From: Lachnospiraceae bacterium
GTDB lineage: Bacteria; Bacillota; Clostridia; Lachnospirales; Lachnospiraceae
Reading direction: 5' to 3'
NCBI GenBank assembly: GCA_016293925.1
Contig: JAEDCX010000016.1
Coordinates: 1-34,890, forward strand
DNA: 34,890 nucleotides
A program made the translations under genes and the position numbers. Below the pieces are notes generated by a model. It searched no databases. It was not told the origin of the DNA and was given only the letters and a program-made list of their open reading frames with translations. Shown piece by piece: positions 1 to 7,492 of the stretch (its first letter is position 1; every line of letters starts with the position of its first letter).

Positions 1-336
1 CTTTCTGATATAATCCATTGCTCCCATCTTCAGGCCCCTGATCTCGCTCTCACTATCATTGTCTGCGGTCAGGAAAACAACCGGTATATCCATCGTCTCC
101 GGATTATCCTTTATCCTCTGTAATGTCTCATATCCATCCATCTGCGGCATGATAATGTCTAACAGAATCAGGTCCGGCTTCACCCTGTTCAAAAAATTCA
201 GTGCCTGTTCCCCTGATTTTGCCATCGAAACTCTGTAATGCCCCTCCAGAACATCGGCGGCGCCTTTCAGATTCGTGGTATTATCATCCACAATCAGGAT
301 GTGTTTCTCCTTCGACTCATTGGAATTCATGTCCAT
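1..336 (-). CDS. Response regulator receiver domain protein (3' end outside window)
   Basis: The visible 112 residues form a CheY-like phospho-acceptor domain. After a short polar N-terminus comes ILIVDDN, whose paired aspartates bind magnesium, then PDLILLDIIMPQMDGYE with the likely phosphorylated aspartate, VVFLTAD with the switch Thr, and MGAMDYIRK, which includes the conserved C-terminal Lys region before the edge. The start at 336 (MDMNSNES) follows GGGGAA; an ATG six bases further in is also possible. The output domain, if any, lies outside, so whether this is a stand-alone receiver, a DNA-binding regulator or part of a hybrid histidine kinase cannot be decided. It lies 66 bp downstream of thrC on the same strand and may be cotranscribed with it, although there is no functional link. 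The receiver call is firm; signal and target are unknown. Confidence 0.9.
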   Translation of the reverse strand, partial: MDMNSNESKEKHILIVDDNTTNLKGAADVLEGHYRVSMAKSGEQALNFLNRVKPDLILLDIIMPQMDGYETLQRIKDNPETMDIPVVFLTADNDSESEIRGLKMGAMDYIRK

Positions 337-402
337 ACCATTTCCCCAAACTGATTACAATCATCCATGCAAACCGGTATTCCGGTCCCATTTATCCAAC
401 AG

Positions 403-1893
403 CTACATTCCCAGGAAATCGGTTACCACCTGTTTCATCTCATTCGTGTCGCATTGCTTATCGTGCAGAACCGGAGCCGTACGGATCTCTTCAATGGCGC
501 GCGGAATTGCAACATTCCCAATCCTGCTCAATTCATCGATCAGTGCAAAATCTTCCATCGCGCTGTATTTCTCCGCGTCAATTGCCCCCATAACGCTTCT
601 CGCAAACTTAAACGGACTGGCTGTTGACGCAACCACCGCAATGGTGTTATCCCCAGTGGCCCTTCTGTATTTCTGCAATACATTGGCAGCCACACCCGTA
701 TGGGTATCAATCACATAACCTGTCTTCTCGTACAGATTCCGAATGGTTTCACAGGTTTCTTCCTCGGTTGCATAGTTCCCGTAAAAATCAACCAGTCCCT
801 GCTTCATCTCGTCGGTAATCTCATATCTGCCGCTCGTTGCAAGCGATGACATGAATTCCGCATTCTTCCCGGCGTCCTCTCCTGCAATCCGGTAGATCAG
901 ACGCTCCAAGTTGGAGGACACGAGAATATCCATGGACGGAGAATTGGTTAAGGTAAACGCCCGGTTCTTATCGTAATCACCGGTTGTGAAAAAATCATAC
1001 AATACCTTGTTTTCATTGGATGCACAGATCAGCTTGTTGATGGGAAGTCCCATATTCTTGGCATAATATGCTGCCAGAATGTTACCGAAATTGCCCGTAG
1101 GAACCACGACATTCATCTTCTCACCTGAAGCAAGTTTGCCCTCCTTTACCAGAGTACCGTATGCATATACATAATATGCGATCTGCGGAACAAGACGTCC
1201 GATATTGATGGAATTGGCAGAGGAAAACTGATATCCCGCAGCATCCAGTTCCTTCTCAAGTGCCTTGTCACTGAACAGTTGTTTCACACCGGTCTGGGCA
1301 TCGTCAAAATTGCCGTGGATTCCCACTACATGGGTATTGGCTCCCTTCTGTGTCAGCATCTGCTTCTCCTGAATGGCGCTGACGCCTCCCTTGGGATAGA
1401 AAACAATAATCTTCACGCCGTCCACGCCGGCAAATCCTGCCAGTGCGGCTTTCCCGGTATCTCCGCTGGTCGCCGTGAGGATTACGATATCATTTTTCAC
1501 ATGATTTTTCCTCGCGCTGGTTACCATCAGATGCGGCAGGATTGATAACGCCATATCCTTGAACGCAATGGTTGCGCCGTGGAACAGTTCCAGATAATAA
1601 GCTCCGTCAGCCTCCACAAGCGGACAGATCTCTTCCGTATCGAATTTGGAATCGTACGCGGAATCGATACACTTCTTCAGTTCTTCCTCCGTGAAGTCAG
1701 TAAAATACAATTTCATTACTTCATATGCAACTTCCTTGTAAGACATTCCGGATAATTCTTCCAAAGATCTGTCGAGAGAAGGAATCTGCTCCGGAACATA
1801 CAGACCGCCGTCGGGTGCCAGTCCCTGCAGAATTGCCTGGGAAGCTGTTTTTCTCTCATTACTGTTTCTGGTACTCTTGTATATAATCTCCAT
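403..1893 (-). CDS. thrC: Threonine synthase
   Basis: This is the PLP-dependent enzyme converting O-phosphohomoserine to threonine and phosphate, the last step of threonine synthesis, in the cytosol. The 496-residue protein opens with the family N-terminus (YKSTRN, then LAPDGGLYVPE). It carries the PLP lysine in FHGATIAFKD (K112), the TATSGDTGKAAL phosphate-binding segment and VPTGNFGNILAAYYAK, all typical of the longer fungal/proteobacterial-type ThrC rather than the short Bacillus type. I chose ATG 1893 because GAGGTG sits just upstream; the frame stays open for 17 more codons, but these overlap the promoter -10 and have no ribosome binding site. It has its own promoter (1924-1952), divergent from the AP2-like gene. 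No threonine-biosynthesis neighbours are visible. There is no T-box: the predicted leader is only about 25-30 nt. Confidence 0.97.
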   Translation of the reverse strand: MEIIYKSTRNSNERKTASQAILQGLAPDGGLYVPEQIPSLDRSLEELSGMSYKEVAYEVMKLYFTDFTEEELKKCIDSAYDSKFDTEEICPLVEADGAYYLELFHGATIAFKDMALSILPHLMVTSARKNHVKNDIVILTATSGDTGKAALAGFAGVDGVKIIVFYPKGGVSAIQEKQMLTQKGANTHVVGIHGNFDDAQTGVKQLFSDKALEKELDAAGYQFSSANSINIGRLVPQIAYYVYAYGTLVKEGKLASGEKMNVVVPTGNFGNILAAYYAKNMGLPINKLICASNENKVLYDFFTTGDYDKNRAFTLTNSPSMDILVSSNLERLIYRIAGEDAGKNAEFMSSLATSGRYEITDEMKQGLVDFYGNYATEEETCETIRNLYEKTGYVIDTHTGVAANVLQKYRRATGDNTIAVVASTASPFKFARSVMGAIDAEKYSAMEDFALIDELSRIGNVAIPRAIEEIRTAPVLHDKQCDTNEMKQVVTDFLGM

Positions 1894-1923
1894 AATACAC
1901 CTCATTGTAATCATTTTCGATGT

Positions 1924-1952
1924 ATTATAGCACAACTCCGCCCGTATCGCAA
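1924..1952 (-). promoter_or_regulatory. thrC promoter
   Basis: On the minus strand TTGCGA (1947-1952), a 17-bp spacer and a perfect TATAAT (1924-1929) make a good sigma-A promoter. Transcription would start near 1917, giving a short leader to the thrC ATG at 1893. Its -35 directly abuts the -35 of the divergent promoter at 1953-1981. Confidence 0.8.
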
Positions 1953-1981
1953 TTGTTTTCCGCCACAGAATCTGATATACT
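1953..1981 (+). promoter_or_regulatory. Promoter of the AP2-like gene
   Basis: TTGTTT (1953-1958), a 17-bp spacer and TATACT (1976-1981) lie 32 bp upstream of the ATG at 2013, with the ribosome binding site GCGAGG (2001-2006) in between. The start point would be near 1988. Confidence 0.75.
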
Positions 1982-2012
1982 TATGCGTAAATACTGTATT
2001 GCGAGGTAAACC

Positions 2013-2831
2013 ATGAATCTTCTGCCCGGCGTGTATACTGCCAAGAAAAAGAATGGGGACATCTATTTCCGTTCCAATATTACCTATCGAATGAAACACA
2101 TCAGCCTCGGCAGCTATGCTACGGAGGAGGCGGCTCACAAGGCCTATCTTACCGCCCACCGGATTTTGGAGGATCCAACGGTTTCTCCGGAAGAGCTTCT
2201 GAACACACCGGAGCGGTTCTCGGACCTACTCTTTGAAAAGCAGATCTGCCTTGTGAATTTCAGGGATCACAATCTGTACATTGCCAATCCGATTTATCTG
2301 CGCCGGCATTTTTTTGAATATTATCTTACAGAGGACATCTGCCTGAAATTCGATATCGATGATCTCTTCTACTATTCCTCCCACAAGATTCTCATGCGCA
2401 ATCGTCACCTGTGTGTGGCGGATTACGGCAGTCAGATCAGTCTGATTACCCGGTATGGTCTGAAACCGTACGCAGTCCCCGGCAGGGACTACCTCCACCT
2501 GAATCAGGATCCCTATGATTACCGCCGCATCAATCTGGAGATCATAAACCGCTACAACGGGGTTCATCGCATTCCCTATCGCAATTCGTATCAATACAAG
2601 GCAGTGATCCATATCCACGGCAATTACCAGATCGGCATCTATGACACGGAAGACGAAGCCGCCATTGCATACAATAAGGCGATTGACATTCTGCGCAAAA
2701 AAGGAGTGAAGAAAAACTTCACTCCCAACTTTCTGGATGGTCTGTCTCCGGCCGTCTATGCCTCCATCTACTCCGCGATCCGGATCTCTGATAAAATCAT
2801 ACACTTTTCTCCGAAGGGATCATTGCCCTGA
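2013..2831 (+). CDS. AP2-like DNA-binding protein with degenerate HNH-like centre
   Basis: The 272-residue protein appears to have three parts. Residues 6-51 read like an AP2 domain (GVYTAKKKNGDIYFRSNI, SLGSYATEEAAHKAY). Residues 183-231 are a second one (GVHRI, YKAVIHIHGNYQIGIYDTEDEAAIAYNKA). Between them, residues 112-180 follow the layout of the HNH nuclease domain that precedes AP2 in phage and bacterial homing endonucleases, ending in YDYRRINLEI where nucleases have LDNRRSNLRI. The expected catalytic His and Asn are replaced, by Tyr at the VDH position and Tyr at the DNRR position, so cleavage is unlikely. A role as DNA-binding regulator is inference. The gene has its own promoter, and its end lies 5 bp from the convergent sufB-like gene. 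The AP2 call is fairly sure, the HNH relic less so. Confidence 0.75.
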   Translation: MNLLPGVYTAKKKNGDIYFRSNITYRMKHISLGSYATEEAAHKAYLTAHRILEDPTVSPEELLNTPERFSDLLFEKQICLVNFRDHNLYIANPIYLRRHFFEYYLTEDICLKFDIDDLFYYSSHKILMRNRHLCVADYGSQISLITRYGLKPYAVPGRDYLHLNQDPYDYRRINLEIINRYNGVHRIPYRNSYQYKAVIHIHGNYQIGIYDTEDEAAIAYNKAIDILRKKGVKKNFTPNFLDGLSPAVYASIYSAIRISDKIIHFSPKGSLP

Positions 2832-2836
2832 GACAG

Positions 2837-3754
2837 TTATCGTAAAAATCCGTTGACAATAGCGTCCTCGGCCTCTTTTTCCGTCAGCCCCAGCGTCATC
2901 AGTTTGATCAGCTGCTCGCCGGCGATCTTACCGATTGCGGCCTCATGAACCAGACTGGCTTCCGTACTGTTGGCTGTAATCTCCGGAATCGCCTGTACAG
3001 ATGCCTCGTCCATAATAATGGAATCACATTCGGAATGCCCTGCGCATGCATTGTTCCCATTGATCTTCATCAGCAGTTTCTGTTTCGACCGATCCTTGGC
3101 AACGGTTCTGGAGATCACATTGGTGCTGGATCCTTCACCGTTCAGATCCACCGAGAAGTACGTCTCCGCAGTCTGCTCCCCATGGGTCATCAGTTTTTCT
3201 TTGATTACCAGGGACGCCTGCGGTCCGAGCACCGCACTGGTTACCCGTTTCGTAGAATCCACCCCCCGGATCTGTACCATCTCCATCTCCAGGAAGCTTC
3301 CCTGCTCCATCTCGACAATGGTCTCCGGATTCAGGATATTCCTGCCCTTGCCGTCTCCCTGTCCATAATGTTTCTCCACATAGCGTACTCTCGCATTTCT
3401 GCCGATATGGAAAGAATGAATCCCATCATGCTCCGAGGTTTTGTCTCCTCCGTTATGAATGCCGCATCCGGCAACGATGGTCACATCACAATCCTCACCG
3501 ATGTAAAAATCATTATAAACAAGATCCTTCATGCCGCTCTGGCTCAATATGACCGGAATATGAACGCTCTCATTCCGGGTTCCCGGTTTGATCCGGATAT
3601 CAATCCCGGGCTTATCCTCCTTGGTCACAATATCGATGTTCGCCGTTGTATTTCTGCCGAACAACTGACCGTTTTCCCGTATGTTATATGCTCCGGCAGG
3701 AACCTCATGCAGATCTGCCACCTGCTCCAACAGTGTTCTCTGAATCTGATCCAT
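2837..3754 (-). CDS. sufB: SufB/SufD-family Fe-S cluster scaffold (SmsB-like)
   Basis: This is the scaffold partner of the SufC ATPase in iron-sulfur cluster assembly. At 305 residues it is much shorter than E. coli SufB (about 495) and consists essentially of the beta-helix core plus the C-terminal helices. The C-terminus has the family signature: NACAGHSECDSIIM, then NSTEASLVHEAAIGKIAGEQLIKLMTLGLTEKEAEDAIVNGF. By eye, the SufB cysteine and SufD histidine that usually follow the CDS motif (CGAHTFP in E. coli) are not conserved here (ASVQAIP). The start at 3754 follows AGGAGG. It lies 10 bp downstream of sufC, and the operon holds no second SufB/D, SufS, SufU or SufE. This matches the two-gene SufBC-type minimal systems (called SMS) known in anaerobes and archaea. 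The family is certain; the exact partner set is inferred. Confidence 0.9.
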   Translation of the reverse strand: MDQIQRTLLEQVADLHEVPAGAYNIRENGQLFGRNTTANIDIVTKEDKPGIDIRIKPGTRNESVHIPVILSQSGMKDLVYNDFYIGEDCDVTIVAGCGIHNGGDKTSEHDGIHSFHIGRNARVRYVEKHYGQGDGKGRNILNPETIVEMEQGSFLEMEMVQIRGVDSTKRVTSAVLGPQASLVIKEKLMTHGEQTAETYFSVDLNGEGSSTNVISRTVAKDRSKQKLLMKINGNNACAGHSECDSIIMDEASVQAIPEITANSTEASLVHEAAIGKIAGEQLIKLMTLGLTEKEAEDAIVNGFLR

Positions 3755-3764
3755 ACTCTGCCTC

Positions 3765-4487
3765 CTACATCCTGTCCATCAGTTTCTTGCAGCCGCTGTT
3801 ACTGTTCAGCAGTGCAGGAAGGATCTCCTCTCTCCTGCCGGTTGCCGTAACGGTTCCTCCGCTGACCACCACAATCTTGTCCGCAATATCCAGAATCCGC
3901 TCCTGATGGCTGATAATAATGATATTGCCACCGATCTTATCATGCATGTGCTCAAATACCTGAATCAGGTTCTGGAAACTCCACAGATCAATGCCTGCCT
4001 CCGGTTCGTCAAAAACAGAAACTGCCGTCCCTCTTGCAATAATCATGGCAATCTCAATCCGCTTCAGTTCTCCGCCCGACAGACTGGCGTTTACCTCCCG
4101 GTGAATATAGTCTCTCGCGCACAATCCAACCTCTGACAGATAGTTGCACGCATCCGCCGTTGTAATATCCTTGCCCGCAGCATACCGGATCAGTTCTTTC
4201 ACCGTAATCCCTTTGAAACGGACAGGCTGCTGAAATGCAAAACTGATGCCCCGCTTCGCCCGATCCGTCACGGACAGATCCGTAATGTCCTCTCCATCCA
4301 TATAGATCCTTCCCGCCGTCGGCCGGATGATTCCCGCAATCAGCTTCGCCATCGTGGATTTTCCCCCGCCGTTAGGACCTGTAATCGCGGTAAAACGATC
4401 TTCAAATACCACATTAACATCCTTCAGAATCTGTATGGTTCTATTCTCATCTTCTACCTGATAAGTAATGTTTTTCAGTTCGAGCAT
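3765..4487 (-). CDS. sufC: Fe-S assembly ATPase SufC
   Basis: This is the ABC-type soluble ATPase of the SUF iron-sulfur system, about 240 residues, which is normal length. The motifs in order are Walker A GPNGGGKST, Q-loop FAFQQP, signature LSGGELKR, Walker B VSVFDEPEAGID and H-loop IIISHQE. The SGGELKR signature and DEPEAGID (DEPDSGLD in SUF and related types) fit SufC rather than a membrane importer, as does a genetic partner that is SufB-like with no permease present. I start it at ATG 4487 (MLELKN) because the GGAGG lies five bases before it; that GGAGG sits inside an upstream in-frame extension beginning at 4499 directly after the previous stop codon. It is coupled with the GH25-like gene upstream (about 12 bp) and the sufB-like gene downstream. 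Confidence 0.93.
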   Translation of the reverse strand: MLELKNITYQVEDENRTIQILKDVNVVFEDRFTAITGPNGGGKSTMAKLIAGIIRPTAGRIYMDGEDITDLSVTDRAKRGISFAFQQPVRFKGITVKELIRYAAGKDITTADACNYLSEVGLCARDYIHREVNASLSGGELKRIEIAMIIARGTAVSVFDEPEAGIDLWSFQNLIQVFEHMHDKIGGNIIIISHQERILDIADKIVVVSGGTVTATGRREEILPALLNSNSGCKKLMDRM

Positions 4488-4499
4488 ATGCTCCTCCAT

Positions 4500-5555
4500 C
4501 TATTTCTTCGTATAGTCTACAAGGCTCATGCTGATTCTGGCCGTACCAACCACACCATTGACGCCGGTTGAAGTGGAATACTGCCACATTGACAGTTTGT
4601 ACGGATAATCGGGATAGTCGCCTTCTCCCAGGAACCAGACGTCATAATCATTCGCAACGCTCAGTTCCAGATTTTTTAACAGCCACAGTTTGTCCGCTGC
4701 AATCATAGGCACATAGCCCGCATCTTTTATCTTGTCCAGAAAAGCACTGATGATTTTGGTTCTCGCGAATTTACTCAATCCGTCCGCTCTCGCCTCTTCC
4801 TCTCCCACATAGCCTGCATAGAGTGCTACCGGGTATGTAATGGCATAGTCCTCCAGATAAGAGAGCACATATTCCGCCTCCTCCACCGCTTCCTCTTCGG
4901 TCACAGCCTGCGTGGCAAACAGGATACCTATCTTCAGTCCGGCATTCCCGGCTCCCTGCATATTCTGCGCGAAATGTTCATCCAGAGACAGGGTACCTGT
5001 TTGATAGCCCCGCTGTCCCAGACGAATCATGACAAAATCAATCCCTGCTTTTTTCACCTTATTATAATCTATGATTCCCTGCTGTTTGTCAACAAGGATT
5101 CCGGTAAAGCAGCACATCTCCTCATCTTCATAGTTCAGATATTTTCCGTCCTCCCGCAGTCTGTCGGGATCGATGGGATTGGGCGGCATATATTTGCTGA
5201 TCATCAGCCATTCTTCCGTCCCGTCCCGTTTTACCACCCTGGTATGGGTGGATTCATAATCCGGATCCACAGACACCGCGCCGTCATTCTCCATATTTTC
5301 TTCCGGAAGTTCTTCTTCCTCCCGGTCCGGTTCCGCGATGACGCCTGCCCAGACATCCTCCGGATCATATTGTTCGTCCACATCCTGCACTTCCTCCGAT
5401 ATCTGTTTCGCGGAGGTTTTCCGTCCCGTCAGACGGTCTCTGTTGAGAACCAGCATCACCACCAGAAGCAACAGGATCAAAACAGAAGCCAATAATACCG
5501 CCACCTGGACTGACATACCTTTTGATTTCTCCTGATCGATCTGATCCAGTTTCAT
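4500..5555 (-). CDS. Membrane-anchored GH25-like (lysozyme-fold) protein, probably inactive
   Basis: The 351-residue protein has a cytoplasmic N-terminus, one membrane segment (about residues 15-38), an acidic linker rich in Glu and Asp (about 50-100), and an extracellular glycoside-hydrolase-25-like domain (about 150-350). The fold is recognisable by IDYNKVKKAGIDFVMIRLGQRGY, AGLKIGILFATQAVTEEEAVEEAEYV and MWQYSTSTGVNGVVG. However, acidic residues needed for muramidase action are gone. The usual DVSKWQG reads LVDKQQG, the usual YPVVxDxE reads YPVALYAG (Tyr246 and Gly248), and the late VDLN reads ARIS. It may bind rather than cleave peptidoglycan, which is inference. The start at 5555 follows AAAGGAGA; the frame continues 21 codons upstream without a better site. 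It heads the sufCB transcription unit. Confidence 0.85.
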   Translation of the reverse strand: MKLDQIDQEKSKGMSVQVAVLLASVLILLLLVVMLVLNRDRLTGRKTSAKQISEEVQDVDEQYDPEDVWAGVIAEPDREEEELPEENMENDGAVSVDPDYESTHTRVVKRDGTEEWLMISKYMPPNPIDPDRLREDGKYLNYEDEEMCCFTGILVDKQQGIIDYNKVKKAGIDFVMIRLGQRGYQTGTLSLDEHFAQNMQGAGNAGLKIGILFATQAVTEEEAVEEAEYVLSYLEDYAITYPVALYAGYVGEEEARADGLSKFARTKIISAFLDKIKDAGYVPMIAADKLWLLKNLELSVANDYDVWFLGEGDYPDYPYKLSMWQYSTSTGVNGVVGTARISMSLVDYTKK

Positions 5556-5569
5556 ACAGTTCTCCTTTC

Positions 5570-5599
5570 TTGCCTGACTGACTACTGATATGGTATCAT
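5570..5599 (+). promoter_or_regulatory. Possible apbE promoter
   Basis: TTGCCT (5570-5575), an 18-bp spacer and TATCAT (5594-5599) could drive apbE with a leader of about 65 nt. It overlaps the opposite-strand promoter at 5590-5618, so the two would compete. The match is modest. Confidence 0.35.
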
Positions 5600-5618
5600 G
5601 TTCTTGTTCTTTAATCAA
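5590..5618 (-). promoter_or_regulatory. Promoter of the GH25-like/sufCB operon
   Basis: On the minus strand TTGATT (5613-5618), a 17-bp spacer and TACCAT (5590-5595) lie 35 bp upstream of the ATG at 5555. The -10 match is moderate. Confidence 0.5.
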
Positions 5619-5669
5619 TGTAACGAATCATGCCCACGGAAAATTCCCGGCATGTGGACGGAGCGTTCT

Positions 5670-6698
5670 ATGCATACTGATTCTGCTTATTGCAAATACA
5701 TCCGCTGTGTCATCCTGCTGATTCTGAGTATTACGATACTCTGTTCCTGCGGAAGGAAAAGAGAACCGCTTACCAGAAGTGCCCTTTTCTTTGACACAAT
5801 CATTCAGATCACCATTTATGACAGTGATCTTGCGCTCTCGGACAAAGAACGTCTGATCGACGATTGCTTTGCTCTGTGTGCTCATTACGAAAACACCCTG
5901 AGTGCCACGGTTCCTGAAAGCGATATATGGAACATCAATCACAGCACCAATCCCGTCCCGGTGGAGGATGACACCCTGTTCCTGATCGAACGGGCAATCT
6001 TCTATTCCGAACTGTCCCACGGATTGATCGATCCCACGGTCTATACCGCGGGTATTCTCTGGGATTTTACCTCAGAGGATCCCGCACTGCCCTCCAAGCA
6101 GGCGCTTGCGGAAGCCGTTTCCCATGTCGACTACCATGCGATCCGTATCGAGAAATCCTCTCTTCCGGACCAGTCCACGGTACAGCTTGCAGATCCGGAA
6201 GCATGTATGAATCTCGGCTTCATCGCCAAAGGATTTGTTGCCGATCAGCTGGGAACCCTGCTACGGAAAGCGGGGGTGCAAAGCGCACTGATCAATCTTG
6301 GCGGCAACCTGCTTGCTATCGGCAGTAAACCGGACGGTTCCGACTATCTGCTCGGTATTCAGGCACCCTTCTCTGACACAGGAGAAGCCATCACGGCTAT
6401 TCCCTGCCATGACAGCTCCCTGGTTACCTCCGGTAATTATGAACGTTTCTTCCGCCTGAACGGAATCGTTTACCATCATATTCTGGACAGCGCCACCGGG
6501 TATCCGGTACAAAACGATCTGAACAGTGTCACAATCCTGTCGTCTTCCTCCATGCAGGGAGACGCTTTAAGTACCCTCTGCTATATTCTGGGTTCGGATG
6601 CAGGTCTTGCACTGATCGAATCCACAGAGGGTGTGGAAGCCCTGTTTATCAAACAGGACAATTCCGTTATTCGCTCTTCCGGCTTTCCATGTGAATAG
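5670..6698 (+). CDS. apbE: FAD:protein FMN transferase (ApbE family lipoprotein)
   Basis: ApbE attaches FMN covalently to threonine in RnfG, RnfD and similar proteins on the outer face of the membrane, using FAD and magnesium. The 342-residue protein has a signal peptide ending in a lipobox (ITILCSC, cysteine near residue 27). The ApbE core follows: FFDTIIQITIYD, DPTVYTAGILWDF, NLGFIAKGFVADQL, NLGGNLLAIGSKPDG, SGNYERFF, HHILDSATGYPV and the metal-binding GDALST region. I start at ATG 5670 because GGAG lies six bases upstream; the frame is open to 5598 with no ribosome binding site. The stop lies 32 bp inside the convergent rnfB gene. Its position beside rnf, whose G and D subunits have flavinylation motifs, makes Rnf the obvious substrate. 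Confidence 0.95.
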   Translation: MHTDSAYCKYIRCVILLILSITILCSCGRKREPLTRSALFFDTIIQITIYDSDLALSDKERLIDDCFALCAHYENTLSATVPESDIWNINHSTNPVPVEDDTLFLIERAIFYSELSHGLIDPTVYTAGILWDFTSEDPALPSKQALAEAVSHVDYHAIRIEKSSLPDQSTVQLADPEACMNLGFIAKGFVADQLGTLLRKAGVQSALINLGGNLLAIGSKPDGSDYLLGIQAPFSDTGEAITAIPCHDSSLVTSGNYERFFRLNGIVYHHILDSATGYPVQNDLNSVTILSSSSMQGDALSTLCYILGSDAGLALIESTEGVEALFIKQDNSVIRSSGFPCE

Positions 6699-7479
6699 AG
6701 TGTTTCGGACATTTCTCCACACACAGACCACACTGGGTACATTTGGACTGGTCAATATGTGCGTGGAAATTCTCCACCGTAACAGCGCCCGCCGGACAGT
6801 TCTTCGCACAGATACCGCATCCGATACATCCCACATCACAAGCTTTCATGGTAACCGGTCCCTTATCACAGGAATGACATGCAACGGTCACCTTGGAGGA
6901 ATACGGGATCAGTTCGATCAGATGACGGGGACATGCCGCCACACACTGACCGCAGGCCTTACATTTCTCCTTATCCACCACTGCAACCCCATCCACAATG
7001 TGAATCGCATCAAACTGACAGCTGGCCACGCAGCTGCCATATCCGAGACAGCCGTAGGTACAGTACTTTTCTCCTTTATTGGGTACATAAGACAGAACGC
7101 GGCAATCCCGGATACCGCTGTATTCATAATATACCTCCGTTTTCCGAAGTGTCCCGTTACATTTCACATAGGCAGTCATGCGCTCCGTATCAGCGGCATT
7201 CACACCCATAATCTTCCCGATTGCATCCGCAACCGGTTTGCCGCCTACCGGACATTGATTGACGGGAGCATCCCCCTTGGCAATTGCGGAAGCAAGCCCG
7301 GAACATCCCGGATACCCGCATCCGCCGCAGTTGTTTCCCGGTAACGCCTCCAGAATCTTCTCTTCCCGTTCATCTACATCCACATGAAACAAAATCCCTG
7401 CCATTCCAAGGAAAAGACCAACCAGGAGACCTACACCGCCCACCACTGCCACGGCTATCAAAATTCCAGTAAAATTCAT
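6667..7479 (-). CDS. rnfB: Electron transport complex subunit RnfB
   Basis: RnfB is the iron-sulfur subunit of Rnf that takes electrons from ferredoxin at the cytoplasmic face. The 270-residue protein has one N-terminal membrane helix (about 4-27). Next is the CGGCGYPGCSG...NQC cluster-binding motif (the four-cysteine domain shared with acetyl-CoA synthase proteins). Several ferredoxin-type clusters follow: CTYGC...GSCVASC, CKACGQCVAACP, CHSCDKG...CIGCGICAKNCP and CTQCGLCVEKCP. I chose ATG 7479 with GAGGAG upstream; in-frame codons further upstream run into the rnfA end. It is the last gene of rnfCDGEAB, 13 bp after rnfA, as in Acetobacterium and other Clostridia. Its last 32 bp are also the coding end of convergent apbE. 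Confidence 0.97.
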   Translation of the reverse strand: MNFTGILIAVAVVGGVGLLVGLFLGMAGILFHVDVDEREEKILEALPGNNCGGCGYPGCSGLASAIAKGDAPVNQCPVGGKPVADAIGKIMGVNAADTERMTAYVKCNGTLRKTEVYYEYSGIRDCRVLSYVPNKGEKYCTYGCLGYGSCVASCQFDAIHIVDGVAVVDKEKCKACGQCVAACPRHLIELIPYSSKVTVACHSCDKGPVTMKACDVGCIGCGICAKNCPAGAVTVENFHAHIDQSKCTQCGLCVEKCPKHSIHMESRKSE

Positions 7480-7492
7480 ACGCTTATCTCCT

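Noticed and set aside
1894..1930. Riboswitch or T-box upstream of thrC
   Set aside because: The predicted leader is about 25-30 nt; nothing fits.
2945..3850. Open plus-strand frame of about 300 codons opposite the sufB-like gene
   Set aside because: It has no family resemblance or good ribosome binding site, and it covers two clear minus-strand genes (the sufB-like gene and the end of sufC); it is a shadow.
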